A DNA stretch of 59,211 bases from Anabaena sp. 4-3 (GTDB lineage Bacteria > Cyanobacteriota > Cyanobacteriia > Cyanobacteriales > Nostocaceae): NCBI RefSeq assembly GCF_001597745.1, contig NZ_LUHJ01000033.1, positions 1 through 59,211 on the forward strand, written 5' to 3'. The stretch's first letter is position 1. The number at the start of each line of letters is the position of its first letter. Below, piece by piece: positions 17,446-27,141 of this stretch. The notes under the pieces were generated by a model that saw only the letters and a program-made list of their open reading frames with translations, had not been told where the DNA came from and searched no databases. The translations under genes and the position numbers were made by a program.

Positions 17446-19119
17446 ATGTTAATCGACGCACGTACACTACCTGAAGATGAAACCATTGAAACTGAAGTTT
17501 GCATTGTTGGCACTGGGCCGGCAGGTATCACTTTAGCTCGTGAATTATCAGGTGCAGACTTTCGGGTTTGTTTATTAGAAAGTGGTGGACTAGATTTTGA
17601 TCAGAAGACTCAATCACTGGCTCTAGGTGAAAGTGTTAATAATATGTTTGACACATTAGAATCTCAACGTTGTTTCCAGTTTGGTGGAACTGCAAACTAT
17701 TGGAAGGTTCGCATAGGTAACAATGAAATTGGTGTGAGACACGTACCACTAGACAAAATTGATTTTGAAAAGCGTGATTGGCTTCCTTATAGTGGTTGGC
17801 CGTTTGATAAATCTCACCTTGATCCTTTCTATGAACGCGCGCAAGCAGTTTGTAAACTCGGAGCTTTTGCCTATGATGCTGCCAGTTGGGAAGATGCTGA
17901 TACGCCTCAACTACCATTTTCTAGTAATGTCACTACTACTATGTTTCAGTTTGGGCCTCGTGCTGTGTTTACCCATGAGTACCGGGAAGTAATTCAGAAA
18001 TCTAGTAATATTACTACCTATCTCCATGCGAATTTAATGGAAATTGAAACAGATGTAACAGCCAAAAATGTCACTCGTTTACGAGTAGCCTGTTTGTCAG
18101 GAAAAGAATTCTGGGTTTGTGCTAAAGTTGTGATTCTGGCTACAGGTGGTATAGAAACGACACGTTTACTATTACTATCTAACAAGGTTCAAAAAACTGG
18201 TCTAGGTAATCAAAATGATCTAGTGGGTAGATTCTTTATGGATCATTCTCTAGTTAACTGTGGTCATTTGATTCCTACTAATCGAGATGTTTTTAAGAAG
18301 ACAGCTTTATATGATTTGCGGCGAGTTAATAACATCCCTGTCATGGGCAAGTTAGCTCTATCAGAAAATGTGATGCAGCGCGAAAAATTACTAAATATTA
18401 GTACATTATTATTACCGGTTCCGCAACTATATCAATTAAAAGCAGCAAATTCACTCAAGAAATTGCTGTCATCAATCTATGATCCACAAGTTTATCAAAA
18501 CATTTTCCAGCACTTGGGTAATGTTGTTATGGGTCTTGACTATATCTTACCTGCTGCTTACGGAGCAATTACTAAACAGCAACCTTTTATTCCTAGTCTT
18601 CCTTGGGGTGGTTGGTCATATATTCCAGGGAAGGAAAAGCGATTTGCTGGGTTTGAACTATTTCAATTAACTGAACAAGTACCTGATCCAGAAAATCGGA
18701 TCACATTGACAGGCGATCGCGATGCTCTCGGTCGTCAGCGAGTTAAGTTAAACTGGCGTTGGCATGATATTGATATCGACCACATCAAGAGAACACAGGA
18801 AATCTTAAAACAAGAAATTGCGCTGGCTGGCATCGGTGAGTTACAAATTGCACGAGATGGCAATTTACCAAAATTAATCCATCCCGGTTTACATCATCAT
18901 CTGGGAACAACACGCATGAATGACGATCCAAAACAGGGTGTTGTAGATCGCAATTGTCAAGTTCACGGCGTTTCTAACCTATTCGTCGCCAGTAGTTCTG
19001 TTTTTCCCACAGGCGGTTATGCTAACCCCACACTCACCATTGTCGCTTTAGCTATTCGGCTAGCTGATCATGTGAAAACAGTGATGGCGAAGAAGAATGA
19101 AGTCGCTATAGGGGTGTAG
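17446..19119 (+). CDS. GMC-family FAD oxidoreductase
   Basis: A 557-residue glucose-methanol-choline oxidoreductase. The FAD Rossmann motif is CIVGTGPAGITLARELSG near the N-terminus, with E of LLLESGG about 30 residues later. RFFMDHSLV lies mid-protein, and the C-terminal catalytic region reads HHHLGTTRMNDDP...VHGVSNLFVASSSVFPTGGYANPTLTIVALA, with the conserved His and Asn-Pro. These enzymes oxidise alcohols, sugars or sterols; the substrate is unknown. The frame is open 96 bases upstream, but MLIDARTLPEDETIETEV at 17446 is the usual start. No signal peptide is seen. Confidence 0.88.
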   Translation: MLIDARTLPEDETIETEVCIVGTGPAGITLARELSGADFRVCLLESGGLDFDQKTQSLALGESVNNMFDTLESQRCFQFGGTANYWKVRIGNNEIGVRHVPLDKIDFEKRDWLPYSGWPFDKSHLDPFYERAQAVCKLGAFAYDAASWEDADTPQLPFSSNVTTTMFQFGPRAVFTHEYREVIQKSSNITTYLHANLMEIETDVTAKNVTRLRVACLSGKEFWVCAKVVILATGGIETTRLLLLSNKVQKTGLGNQNDLVGRFFMDHSLVNCGHLIPTNRDVFKKTALYDLRRVNNIPVMGKLALSENVMQREKLLNISTLLLPVPQLYQLKAANSLKKLLSSIYDPQVYQNIFQHLGNVVMGLDYILPAAYGAITKQQPFIPSLPWGGWSYIPGKEKRFAGFELFQLTEQVPDPENRITLTGDRDALGRQRVKLNWRWHDIDIDHIKRTQEILKQEIALAGIGELQIARDGNLPKLIHPGLHHHLGTTRMNDDPKQGVVDRNCQVHGVSNLFVASSSVFPTGGYANPTLTIVALAIRLADHVKTVMAKKNEVAIGV

Positions 19120-19219
19120 GGGGATGAGGGAGAATATTTTACCCAGTCCCCAGTCCCCAGTCCCCAACTCGATGTGAAAGTTGTACCATAGAGATTCAGC
19201 ATCAACATTGTGATTTTCT

Positions 19220-20296
19220 ATGTCTGCTACGCCTCTTGTTTCTCCGGTTAACTCTCCCATCCCAGACACAACAACTTTAACCCCGCTACTCGGTGCTTCG
19301 GTGGCTGAGTTAACTGCTTGGGTGCAGCAGCAAGGACAACCTGCTTATCGAGGTAAGCAACTCCATGATTGGATTTATCACAAGGGAGTGCGATCGCTTG
19401 CTGATATTTCTGTTTTCCCGAAACAATGGCGTGCTACAGTTGCAGATGTTCCCATCGGACGTTCTCAAATTCACTACCGGGCTGTTGCACCAGATGGTAC
19501 TGTGAAGTATCTGTTACAACTCGCTGATGGGCAGATTGTCGAAACCGTTGGTATTCCCACAGACAAGCGGTTAACTGTCTGCGTCTCTACCCAGGTGGGT
19601 TGTCCAATGGCGTGTGATTTCTGCGCTACTGGTAAAGGTGGTTACAAACGCAATTTAGGCAGACATGAAATTGTTGATCAAGTCTTAACTGTACAAGAGG
19701 ATTTTCAACAACGGGTGAGTCATGTAGTATTCATGGGCATGGGTGAACCGTTGTTAAATACTGAGAATGTTTTAGCTGCAATTAAATGTTTGAATCAAGA
19801 TGTGGGTATTGGACAGCGATCGCTGACTGTTTCTACTGTAGGCATCCGCGATCGCATCCGTCAATTAGCCGAAGAACATTTACAAGTTACCCTAGCTGTT
19901 AGTCTCCACGCTCCAAATCAAGCCCTACGTGAGCAAATTATCCCCAGCGCACACCCTTATCCAATTGAAGATTTGCTGACAGAATGTCGGGAATATGTAG
20001 CCATTACCGGAAGGCGGATTTCTTTTGAATATATCTTGCTAGCTGGTGTCAACGATTTACCAGAACACGCTTTAGAATTAGCAAAACGTCTGCGGGGATT
20101 TCAAAGTCATGTGAATTTAATCCCCTACAACCCCATCCAAGAAGTTGATTACAAACGCCCAAACCGCGATCGCATTCAAGCTTTTGTCACAGTTCTCAAA
20201 CAACAAAACATTGCTGTGAGTGTGCGTTACTCCCGTGGTTTAGAAGCTGATGCAGCTTGTGGACAACTGCGAACCAGTCAAAAGTCTCAAGGGTGA
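19220..20296 (+). CDS. rlmN: Dual-specificity RNA methyltransferase RlmN
   Basis: RlmN is a radical-SAM enzyme that methylates C2 of A2503 in 23S rRNA and A37 in some tRNAs. In this 358-residue protein the cluster-binding CxxxCxxC is in [53 protein letters not shown] and [11 protein letters not shown] follow, and the methyl-carrier cysteine is in EADAACGQL at the C-terminus. Length is normal. It starts about 100 bases behind the GMC gene, with CCCCAGTCC-type repeats between. Confidence 0.96.
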   Translation: MSATPLVSPVNSPIPDTTTLTPLLGASVAELTAWVQQQGQPAYRGKQLHDWIYHKGVRSLADISVFPKQWRATVADVPIGRSQIHYRAVAPDGTVKYLLQLADGQIVETVGIPTDKRLTVCVSTQVGCPMACDFCATGKGGYKRNLGRHEIVDQVLTVQEDFQQRVSHVVFMGMGEPLLNTENVLAAIKCLNQDVGIGQRSLTVSTVGIRDRIRQLAEEHLQVTLAVSLHAPNQALREQIIPSAHPYPIEDLLTECREYVAITGRRISFEYILLAGVNDLPEHALELAKRLRGFQSHVNLIPYNPIQEVDYKRPNRDRIQAFVTVLKQQNIAVSVRYSRGLEADAACGQLRTSQKSQG

Positions 20297-20356
20297 TAGG
20301 AACTGGAAGGGACTGGGGACTGGGTAAAAGTCCTTCTCCTCCGCTCCCTCCGCTTC

Positions 20357-20545
20357 CTATTTTTTTAAATGAATTGCGGCTGCATGAATTCCTGGCGCAT
20401 AAGCTTCAATAACTCGCCCTGTCAGAGTACAGTTAATCATCAAATAATCACATTTGTGGCACTGTGTTCTAGTTAATTGACTATCTAAAATATAGTGACG
20501 TTCAGCTTCACTGCCACAGTTTGGGCAGTAAATTTTATGTACCAT
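20357..20545 (-). CDS. Small zinc-ribbon protein
   Basis: A 62-residue protein with two CxxC-type knuckles (YCPNCGSEAERHY and TQCHKCDYLMINC), consistent with a single zinc ribbon. The rest (GRVIEAYAPGIHAAAIHLKK) resembles a conserved cyanobacterial hypothetical. It may bind nucleic acid or protein. The size and clean ATG at 20545 support a real gene, though its function is unknown. Confidence 0.72.
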   Translation of the reverse strand: MVHKIYCPNCGSEAERHYILDSQLTRTQCHKCDYLMINCTLTGRVIEAYAPGIHAAAIHLKK

Positions 20546-21272
20546 TGTTTTGACCCCGGTTGTAATTATCTTGATTAAGAAAGAATTGCTAAATGTAGCC
20601 AGAAAATATTATATTAATAGAGAAAAATATCAACAGCTAGATGTATAGCTGTTTATTTTCAAGCAGGTTTTAGATTTGCAAATTGTACGAGATTCTTGTT
20701 TATTATCTTAATGTTCAGGTGCTTTTACCATCCTACTGGAGATATAAGAATTAATATTTTATGTCAAATTTCTTAGAATATGACTGATCCCAATAGCCAG
20801 TCCTTTGAGACAAGTTTATTAACAGTCATTTTCAAGAAACTTAAAAGCTATCTTTTTATTCAAATCTTAACAGCAGTGAATTACTGTAGCCTTGGTAACA
20901 AAAAAAGTTTTCTTAAGGTTTGGTTAATGTTTCCCAAATTCAACCCTCTGCTAAAACTGCCAAGACTATTGATTCCTAAGCTAATCAGCATTTAAGTTGC
21001 ATAAAGCCAGGGTTGAAGCCCTTAATACAAGCGATTCAGTCTGGAAAAATGAATGACGATTAGCTTAGTATTGGCTAACCTAGAGATTGGTAATGGCTAG
21101 ATAACTTTTGGGACTTCCAAATAAAAAACATCCAAAATGTAGGGTGCGTCAGTACGAGAAACCCTAGCTATACCAAGAAAATATTCATCCTGACGCACCC
21201 TACTAACAGTCAATTTGGATAATTTATTTTTTGGTGTTCCCTTGTCTAGAAGTATTAATCATAGACAATCTG
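20546..21272. other. Gap before uvrC, with a TAGGGTGCGTCAG palindrome
   Basis: The gap is AT-rich and has no convincing gene. A 71-codon frame at 20780-20995 has no family signature and I do not accept it. At 21139-21152 and 21190-21203, GTAGGGTGCGTCAG and CTGACGCACCCTAC form an inverted repeat enclosing about 37 bases, a member of the dispersed element family. An AGGGTTGAAGCCCT motif lies near 21013. Confidence 0.7.
21139..21203. repeat. TAGGGTGCGTCAG palindromic element, copy C
   Basis: Perfect 14-bp inverted arms (GTAGGGTGCGTCAG and its complement) bracket a unique 37-base core. Related arms occur at 32878-32941, 39754-39818 (one arm degenerate) and 47345-47359 (single arm). Confidence 0.85.
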
Positions 21273-23156
21273 TCAACTATCTGAAGGATGAAAATAATCG
21301 TAGATGGTTTGAGCCAACTTCGCCCCAATACCGGGAACTTCAGCGATTTGTGCGGGTGTGGCTTGTCGGAGATAGTCAACGGAACGAAAATATGCTAAAA
21401 GTTGTTTTTGGCGATGATGTCCTAAACCGGGAATTTCATCTAAGCGCGATCGCTTGAGTTGATCACTGCGTTGTTGACGATGGAAACTCACTGCAAATCT
21501 ATGCGCTTCATCCCGCAGTCTTCGCAACAACTGTACTCCTGGTTGTTCGCTATCAGTTGCTAAAGGTGTTGACTCTCCTGGTAAAAAAATCTCCTCGCGT
21601 CGCTTGGCTAAACTAACAACTCGCAACTCTTCTAATAAATTCATCTCTTGCAAAACCGCAACCACCGCCGATAATTGACCCTTACCGCCATCTATCATAA
21701 TTAAATCAGGCCAGTCAGGATTATCTACTCTTGGTAATTGTGAATCTTCCGCATACTTGCGAAAGCGTCGCTGAATCACTTCGGCTAAACTGGCAAAATC
21801 ATCTGAGTGTCCTGTGGTGACTGTGGGATTTTTAATCTTATAGTGGCGATAATGTTGCTTGGCGGGTATTCCATCGATAAACACGACTTGAGAAGCTACC
21901 GCATTAGAACCTTGAATGTGAGAAATATCATAACCTTCGATGCGGTGCGGTAAGTCGGGTAAGTCGAGAATTGTGGCTAAATCTTGCAAAGCTTGGTGAT
22001 TGCGATCGCCCAATTTTTGCATTCTTTGTAATTCATATTGGGCATTGCGTTCTACCATCTCAATTAATTCTGCCTTAGTTTGACGCTGAGGAGCTAAAAT
22101 TGTGACTTTTCTACCCTTGCGTTGCGTCAAAGCTGCTGCTAATATTTCCCCATCAGGTAAATCATGCTGTACCAAAATCTCGGCGGGAATTTCCACAGAA
22201 TCAGCAGTTTGATAATGTTCTTCTAATACCCGTTGTAAAATTGCGCCTGGTTCAGCTTGAGATTCCGCAACAAATGCTAAACGTCCCACCAACTGCCCAG
22301 CGCGAATCTGAAATAATTGTATACAGGCGTGTTGGGTATCAGCAGCTAGAGCGATCGCATCCCGTGAAATGGTATCATCTGGTAAAGACACCTTCTGCTG
22401 TGCGTTGAGAGAATTTAACCCCCCTATTTGATCACGAATTCGCGCCGCAGACTCAAAGTTTAACGACTCTGCGGCTTTGTGCATTTGTTCTGTTAAAATT
22501 TCGATTAGTTCCTGAGTCCGTCCTTGGAACACCATCGCAACTTTCTGCACAGTTTGACGATATTCTGTGGGTGAGATTAGCTGTTGACATACACCAGGAC
22601 AGCGACCTAAATCATAATTTAAACAAGGACGGTCTTTAAACAACGGTTGAGGTCGTTGTCTTAAGGCAAATATGCGTTTCGATAAGTGTAATATTCCTCG
22701 TAATAGACCAGAATCAGTGTAAGGGCCGTAATACTTATCTTTTTCTTTTCCTAGCTGACGTTTACGGGTAATAAATATCCGGGGATAATCTTCAGACCAA
22801 GTTATACAAACATAAGGATATTTTTTATCATCTTTGAGCAGCACATTAAAATAGGGCTGATGCTGCTTGATTAAATTAGCTTCTAAAGCCAAAGCTTCCG
22901 CTTCCGTATCGGTGACAATGAACTCAATTTCTGTCACCTGCTTAACCATTGTGGCGATACGTTCAGTTTTGTTGTAACCATCGCGGAAATAGGAACGAAC
23001 ACGCGATCGCAACTTACGCGACTTACCTATATATATAATGCGATCGCTCCCATCGCGCATAAAATAAACACCCGGTTCTGCGGGAATTTCCGCCAGCCGA
23101 GTTTCCAGGCGTTCTGGCTCTTTATAGAGTGGTAGAATCTGAGCAGATATTGTCAA
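21273..23156 (-). CDS. uvrC: Excinuclease ABC subunit C
   Basis: UvrC makes both incisions in nucleotide-excision repair. Domains in order: GIY-YIG nuclease ([29 protein letters not shown]), a Cys-rich linker ([15 protein letters not shown]), the UvrB-interacting UVR helix pair ([13 protein letters not shown]), the RNase H-like endonuclease ([34 protein letters not shown]), and tandem HhH at the C-terminus ([30 protein letters not shown]). I place the start at TTG 23156, preceded by GGAG at good spacing. A TTG at 23183 gives nine more residues without such a site. No ATG lies near. Confidence 0.95.
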   Translation of the reverse strand: MTISAQILPLYKEPERLETRLAEIPAEPGVYFMRDGSDRIIYIGKSRKLRSRVRSYFRDGYNKTERIATMVKQVTEIEFIVTDTEAEALALEANLIKQHQPYFNVLLKDDKKYPYVCITWSEDYPRIFITRKRQLGKEKDKYYGPYTDSGLLRGILHLSKRIFALRQRPQPLFKDRPCLNYDLGRCPGVCQQLISPTEYRQTVQKVAMVFQGRTQELIEILTEQMHKAAESLNFESAARIRDQIGGLNSLNAQQKVSLPDDTISRDAIALAADTQHACIQLFQIRAGQLVGRLAFVAESQAEPGAILQRVLEEHYQTADSVEIPAEILVQHDLPDGEILAAALTQRKGRKVTILAPQRQTKAELIEMVERNAQYELQRMQKLGDRNHQALQDLATILDLPDLPHRIEGYDISHIQGSNAVASQVVFIDGIPAKQHYRHYKIKNPTVTTGHSDDFASLAEVIQRRFRKYAEDSQLPRVDNPDWPDLIMIDGGKGQLSAVVAVLQEMNLLEELRVVSLAKRREEIFLPGESTPLATDSEQPGVQLLRRLRDEAHRFAVSFHRQQRSDQLKRSRLDEIPGLGHHRQKQLLAYFRSVDYLRQATPAQIAEVPGIGAKLAQTIYDYFHPSDS

Positions 23157-23303
23157 GTCGCTTCGCTCCAATTCAAAAATCAAAAGTAGGAAGGAGTGAA
23201 ATATAACCTTTTCTAGTCCAATGAGGTAAAAATTTATCTGCGTTTATCTGCGTTTATCTGCGTTTAATTTTGACTGACTGTACCTCACCTGAAATTGCTA
23301 TAT

Positions 23304-24083
23304 CTAAACTAAATAAATCGTATTCGGCACAATCGGAAAGAAAGCATACTCATACCAAGCAGTCCAGATAAAACTACGAATCCAGCGATCGCGCTTTTGT
23401 GGACTTAACTCATACTCAAATGCACCACCAGAGACATCAATCGCCGATAGGTGGGAATTACAACCACAACCATGCTGATAAGTAAAACCATACTTTGAGG
23501 CGATACTCTGCACCTTCATTTGCACAGCGAACACTTTACAAGCATGAAGCATAGCATCCCAAGCACGCTTGTGAGAGATATCTCGCTTGTCAAATCTCAA
23601 AGCGCGTTCCTCAAAAATATGATCGCGATAAATTGGTGCTAAATGTACATGATAAAAACTAGCTGGGAGTTCATGACCAAACTCAGTGAACAGTTCCCAG
23701 CCAATATTTACAACTGGGATTGCATCAACAGCATCAGACCCTTCAGACTCCAAATCCTCCAAAATTGTGGCAAAATCAGGATAATTGTGAATCATGAAAT
23801 CTTGAGCGTAGAACTCTAAAGTTTCTCGTCCTAATTGTCCGAATAACTGACAAAAAGCAGGTTTGAGAGGAGCGAGTTCTGGACGTTCATGAAATAAGTC
23901 AACATCACCCTGAGTTAACTTGTATAAAAACAACTGCGCCATCTCCACATAACTTTGAGGATTGGGGAGTCCAGTAGGTGCTTCTCCCTGAGCAATGTCC
24001 TGCCATATAGGAGGAAGTTGATCAACAGCAACAGCATTCTCTCCTGCTATGATGGTGACATTAGGGAATTTAAGCAGCTGCAT
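23304..24083 (-). CDS. Unknown protein coupled to the M20 amidohydrolase
   Basis: From ATG 24083 the product is 259 residues. A GGAG box sits eight bases upstream, and the ATG lies 28 bases after the amidohydrolase stop, so the two are surely co-transcribed. The frame is open further upstream only inside the neighbouring gene. I do not recognise a domain. The C-terminal part is notable: YQHGCGCNSHLSAIDVSGG, with two cysteines and two histidines, then RSFIWTAWYEYAFFPIVPN. A histidine-rich middle (FYHVHLAPIYRDHIFEERALRFDKRDISHKRAWDAM) follows WELFTEFGHELP. Metal binding is possible but unproven. No signal peptide. Confidence 0.72.
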   Translation of the reverse strand: MQLLKFPNVTIIAGENAVAVDQLPPIWQDIAQGEAPTGLPNPQSYVEMAQLFLYKLTQGDVDLFHERPELAPLKPAFCQLFGQLGRETLEFYAQDFMIHNYPDFATILEDLESEGSDAVDAIPVVNIGWELFTEFGHELPASFYHVHLAPIYRDHIFEERALRFDKRDISHKRAWDAMLHACKVFAVQMKVQSIASKYGFTYQHGCGCNSHLSAIDVSGGAFEYELSPQKRDRWIRSFIWTAWYEYAFFPIVPNTIYLV

Positions 24084-24111
24084 TAGCAAATCTCCGTAGT
24101 AAGTTTGAGGC

Positions 24112-25293
24112 TTATTTGCGCTGAAAATACTGATAAGCAGCGTAAGCCATTGTGACAACTCCTGTGATGATAGCAGATTCATCCACTTCAAATTCTGGAT
24201 GATGTAACGGATGATTAATAATGCGGTCTGGGTAGCCCACACCCAAGCGAAACATAGCACCGGGAACGTGTTCCAAATACAAAGAAAAATCTTCCGCACC
24301 GAGAGACGATTCTGGTAAAACTTGCACGCGATCGCTACTCCAAGCTTGCTCACCTGCGGATTGGAATAATTGCGTCAGTGCATAATCATTATTGACACCG
24401 GGGACACCTTGGTGATAGTTTACCTGATAACCAGCACCATAAGAATGACAGACATTAGCGACAATTCTCTCAATCCAGTTAGGCAGTTGAGTGCGGGTTT
24501 CTGGGTGGAGCGATCGCACCGTGCCTAACAACTGTACCTTATCAGCAATCACATTAGCCGCCCTACCACCGTTAATCTTCCCAATACTCAACACCACCGG
24601 ACGCAGAGGGTTTTGAGTGCGACTAATAGCTTGTTGCAAAGCAGTAACCACCTGTGCAGCAATCCAAATAGCATCAACCGCTTCATGGGGACGCGCACCA
24701 TGTCCAGATTCCCCAAAAATCAAAATTTCCAAATCATCAGCCGCAGCAGTCAAAGCACCGTAACGCACACCAATAGAACCAGCCGGAATAGAAGGGAAAA
24801 CATGAACCCCCAAAATCGCCGAGACATTCTGCATCACACCATCGTTAATCATCCAATGTGCGCCTTGGGCAATTTCCTCAGCAGGTTGGAACAAAAACCG
24901 CACATTTCCGCCTAACTCCTCAGCAATTTGAGCAAGTATCATTGCTGTTCCCAAACCTACAGTCGTGTGGACATCATGACCGCAAGCGTGCATAACCCCT
25001 TCTACCTTAGAAGCATAATCCAACCCAGAGCATTCTTGAATCGGTAAAGCATCCATATCAGTGCGAATTGCCAAAAAATGCTCATCCTGAGTAGAACCTT
25101 TAACTTCGCCCACAACACCCGTTTTGCCAACACCCTCTTGTACACGCAAACCACTAGAAGACAAAACACCAGCCACAAAGGCAGCAGTTTGATATTCTTG
25201 ACCGCTAAGTTCCGGGTGAGAATGAATATGACGACGAATCTCAATCAGACGGGGTGCTAGTTTTGCGGCTAAGTCTTTAATACGGGTCAGCAT
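24112..25293 (-). CDS. M20D-family amidohydrolase
   Basis: A 393-residue metallo-amidohydrolase related to hippurate hydrolases, N-acyl-L-amino-acid hydrolases and plant IAA-amino-acid hydrolases. Metal-site blocks are IRTDMDALPIQE, HACGHDVHTTVGLG, FLFQPAEEIAQGAHWMIN and the C-terminal HHPEFEVDE. Start MLTRIKDLAAKLAPRLIEIRRHIHSHPELSGQE is typical. Known relatives cleave N-acyl or amide bonds to free an amino acid; the natural substrate cannot be read from sequence. It is the first gene of a two-gene unit with the unknown protein downstream. Confidence 0.92.
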   Translation of the reverse strand: MLTRIKDLAAKLAPRLIEIRRHIHSHPELSGQEYQTAAFVAGVLSSSGLRVQEGVGKTGVVGEVKGSTQDEHFLAIRTDMDALPIQECSGLDYASKVEGVMHACGHDVHTTVGLGTAMILAQIAEELGGNVRFLFQPAEEIAQGAHWMINDGVMQNVSAILGVHVFPSIPAGSIGVRYGALTAAADDLEILIFGESGHGARPHEAVDAIWIAAQVVTALQQAISRTQNPLRPVVLSIGKINGGRAANVIADKVQLLGTVRSLHPETRTQLPNWIERIVANVCHSYGAGYQVNYHQGVPGVNNDYALTQLFQSAGEQAWSSDRVQVLPESSLGAEDFSLYLEHVPGAMFRLGVGYPDRIINHPLHHPEFEVDESAIITGVVTMAYAAYQYFQRK

Positions 25294-25405
25294 TGCTTAA
25301 TATTAATGTACAGGCTTTGTTCCATGATAAGTGGGTAGTCAGAAGTAGGAAGTAGAGGTTGAGCAATACTAAACCCTCTCAATTCTCTCTGCGCCTCTGC
25401 GCGAC

Positions 25406-25448
25406 GGACACTTTGCTCAAGTCGGCAAAGCCGCCCACGCAAGTGTCC
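25406..25448. repeat. Inverted repeat GGACACTT...AAGTGTCC
   Basis: Eight-base inverted arms lie within the CTCTGCGCCTCTGCG-type repeat DNA upstream of the amidohydrolase and downstream of the Uma2 gene. Confidence 0.55.
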
Positions 25449-25494
25449 TCCTCTGCGTGAGAACTCATTAATTTACTCACCAAAGCCCGAAAAC

Positions 25495-26088
25495 CTATGG
25501 ATTAATAATCAAACTTAAATCCAGAACAAACCCAGGTAAAACATCTTCCCCAGAAACTTGCGGAGGTTGTTCAAAAGAGAAATTAATCGTTTCCACCGCC
25601 ACACCAGGGCGATAAATTTCCACCAACGGCGTGTAAGGATCTAACAACCAACCCAAACGCGCCCCATTATCCCGATACTCCTGCATTTTAGCCCGTAAAG
25701 CCTTTAAAGAATCGGTTTCAGAACGCAATTCAATCACAAAATCAGGACAAAGTGGCGGAAAACGCCGCCTTTGTTCAGCCGTCAAAGCTTCCCACCGTTC
25801 CAACTTCACCCAAGCCGCATCCGGGGAACGAAAAGCACCATTAGGTAAGCGAAACTCAGTAGAGGAGTCAAACACTTTTCCTAGATTGACTTGTTCATTC
25901 CAATTGTAAAGTTTAGCCGTTAAACCAGAATTTCTAATGCCGCTTTCGCCGCCAGTAGGTGGCATAATAATTAACTCTCCTTCTGCGGTAAGTTCGATGC
26001 GCCATTTGTCATTGGCGATGCAAAGTTGATAAAACTGCTCATCGGTTAAACCTACGGCTGGTGGTATGTGGAGGGTGACAGTTTCCAT
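25495..26088 (-). CDS. Uma2-family (DUF820) restriction-fold endonuclease
   Basis: A 197-residue protein of the Uma2/DUF820 family, which is greatly expanded in cyanobacteria and has a PD-(D/E)xK nuclease fold. Visible are LTDEQFYQLCIANDKWRIELTAEGELIIMPPTGG, PDAAWVKLERW, and the catalytic CPDFVIELRSETDSLKALRAKM followed by NGARLGWLLDPY. ATG 26088 (METVTLHIP) is the family-like start; the frame upstream runs into a palindromic repeat. Some members lie near mobile DNA, but their function is unproven. Confidence 0.9.
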   Translation of the reverse strand: METVTLHIPPAVGLTDEQFYQLCIANDKWRIELTAEGELIIMPPTGGESGIRNSGLTAKLYNWNEQVNLGKVFDSSTEFRLPNGAFRSPDAAWVKLERWEALTAEQRRRFPPLCPDFVIELRSETDSLKALRAKMQEYRDNGARLGWLLDPYTPLVEIYRPGVAVETINFSFEQPPQVSGEDVLPGFVLDLSLIINP

Positions 26089-26149
26089 AAGTATTTTGCC
26101 AATAGGGTTTATTTTATTATTGCTTACCCCTCCGATTTGAGCGTTCAGC

Positions 26150-26207
26150 GTTCGCGTAGCATCTCGCACAGAAGGCTTAAGCTTCTGGAGGAAGACGCTA
26201 CGCGAAC
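26150..26207. repeat. MITE-like palindrome with GTTCGCGTAGC arms
   Basis: GTTCGCGTAGC at 26150 pairs with GCTACGCGAAC ending at 26207, and an inner AGAAGCTTAAGCCTTCT-like stem (around 26169-26187) completes a long hairpin. It sits just upstream of the Uma2 start codon. Such arms (GTTCGCGTAGC) are common in Nostoc genomes as dispersed repeats; the fragment GCGCGTAGCGTCTGC at about 54.44 kb is a partial relative. Confidence 0.75.
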
Positions 26208-26345
26208 GGCTATCACAGAAATTTACACTCTACTGAATTTTAAATATTTATGTCTTAAGCAATACAATTCTTCTGTAAAAGGTGATATTATATGCAGCTA
26301 ATATCAAGTTAAAAAGAAATTAGTTAATTCATCAATACAGATGCC

Positions 26346-27002
26346 ATGAAAAGATGTTTTGATCAATGTATAGCTTTTTGTGTGACAACAGTTTCTACTG
26401 CAATGGTTACTACTGCTATTAGTGTAAGCAGTATGTTGCCAGCAGATGCGGAAACCTTTCTTATACAAGGATTATTCAATGACAATCAACCATTTTCAGG
26501 CTCTTTTGTAACTGATCAAGATGGCGTGCTGGTAAATTATGAAATTAATGTTGGTAGCTCTATAATTCCCACACCATATGGTGATGTGACTCTCGATCCT
26601 GTAACTTATAATCCAACTTTTTGTGATCAGTACGCAAACTATGACGGCTATTGTGGCATTGATGGAATGATTGATAATTCTACATCCTTAAAGCTGATTT
26701 CTTATTGGGGAAGTGGAAGTAATTATTTTTCAAGAGATTTTACTTTGAATTTCTTGAACAGTTTACCTACATACAACAACACAATTAATGGTAATGCTTT
26801 TGAGTCCTTTTTCTGTTCGAGATGCGGTGGAAATGTAGAAACAGGTTTTGAAAGAAGCGGAACTGGAACTATATCTGCTGTCCCTGAACCATCAATCAAT
26901 TTGGCTGTATTGACTACTGGTATTTTAGGAACAACAATAATATCTAAAAGACGAAAATATTGGCGAAATAAGCAACAGCAAACTGAGAAATTCAGTAACT
27001 AA
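26346..27002 (+). CDS. PEP-CTERM sorted exported protein
   Basis: A 218-residue exported protein. It has an N-terminal signal peptide (residues 1-36, ending MLPADA/E), a mature region rich in Asn, Gly, Tyr and Ser with Cys pairs (FCDQYANYDGYCGIDG, FFCSRCGG), and a C-terminal sorting signal: VPEPS, a hydrophobic stretch (INLAVLTTGILGTTII), then SKRRK. The PEP-CTERM system (exosortase/EpsH-like) processes such tails for surface or exopolysaccharide-associated proteins. No exosortase gene is in this window. The function of the body is unknown. Confidence 0.85.
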   Translation: MKRCFDQCIAFCVTTVSTAMVTTAISVSSMLPADAETFLIQGLFNDNQPFSGSFVTDQDGVLVNYEINVGSSIIPTPYGDVTLDPVTYNPTFCDQYANYDGYCGIDGMIDNSTSLKLISYWGSGSNYFSRDFTLNFLNSLPTYNNTINGNAFESFFCSRCGGNVETGFERSGTGTISAVPEPSINLAVLTTGILGTTIISKRRKYWRNKQQQTEKFSN

Positions 27003-27022
27003 GCACAAATAAACCGAACTAT

Positions 27023-27061
27023 TTGACATCCTCCCCCGTTTTCTATGGGGGAGGATGTCAA
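27023..27061. repeat. Perfect 15-bp-arm palindrome TTGACATCCTCCCCC
   Basis: TTGACATCCTCCCCC (27023-27037) and its exact complement (27047-27061) flank a nine-base loop. It could terminate the PEP-CTERM gene transcript, although there is no T run after it. A GACATCCTCCCC hairpin is also what I recall at the ends of IS200/IS605-type elements in cyanobacteria, so it could be a solo transposon end. Confidence 0.8.
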
Positions 27062-27141
27062 TTTTCTCCAACAGTTATGATCACAATAGAGCCAGGTTAA
27101 GCACAGATATAATTCTTCAGTGACATTGGTGCAGGTCAAAA

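Noticed and set aside
20780-20995. 71-codon open frame in the gap before uvrC
   Set aside because: It has no recognisable domain, no good ribosome-binding site, and lies in AT-rich DNA where such frames arise by chance.
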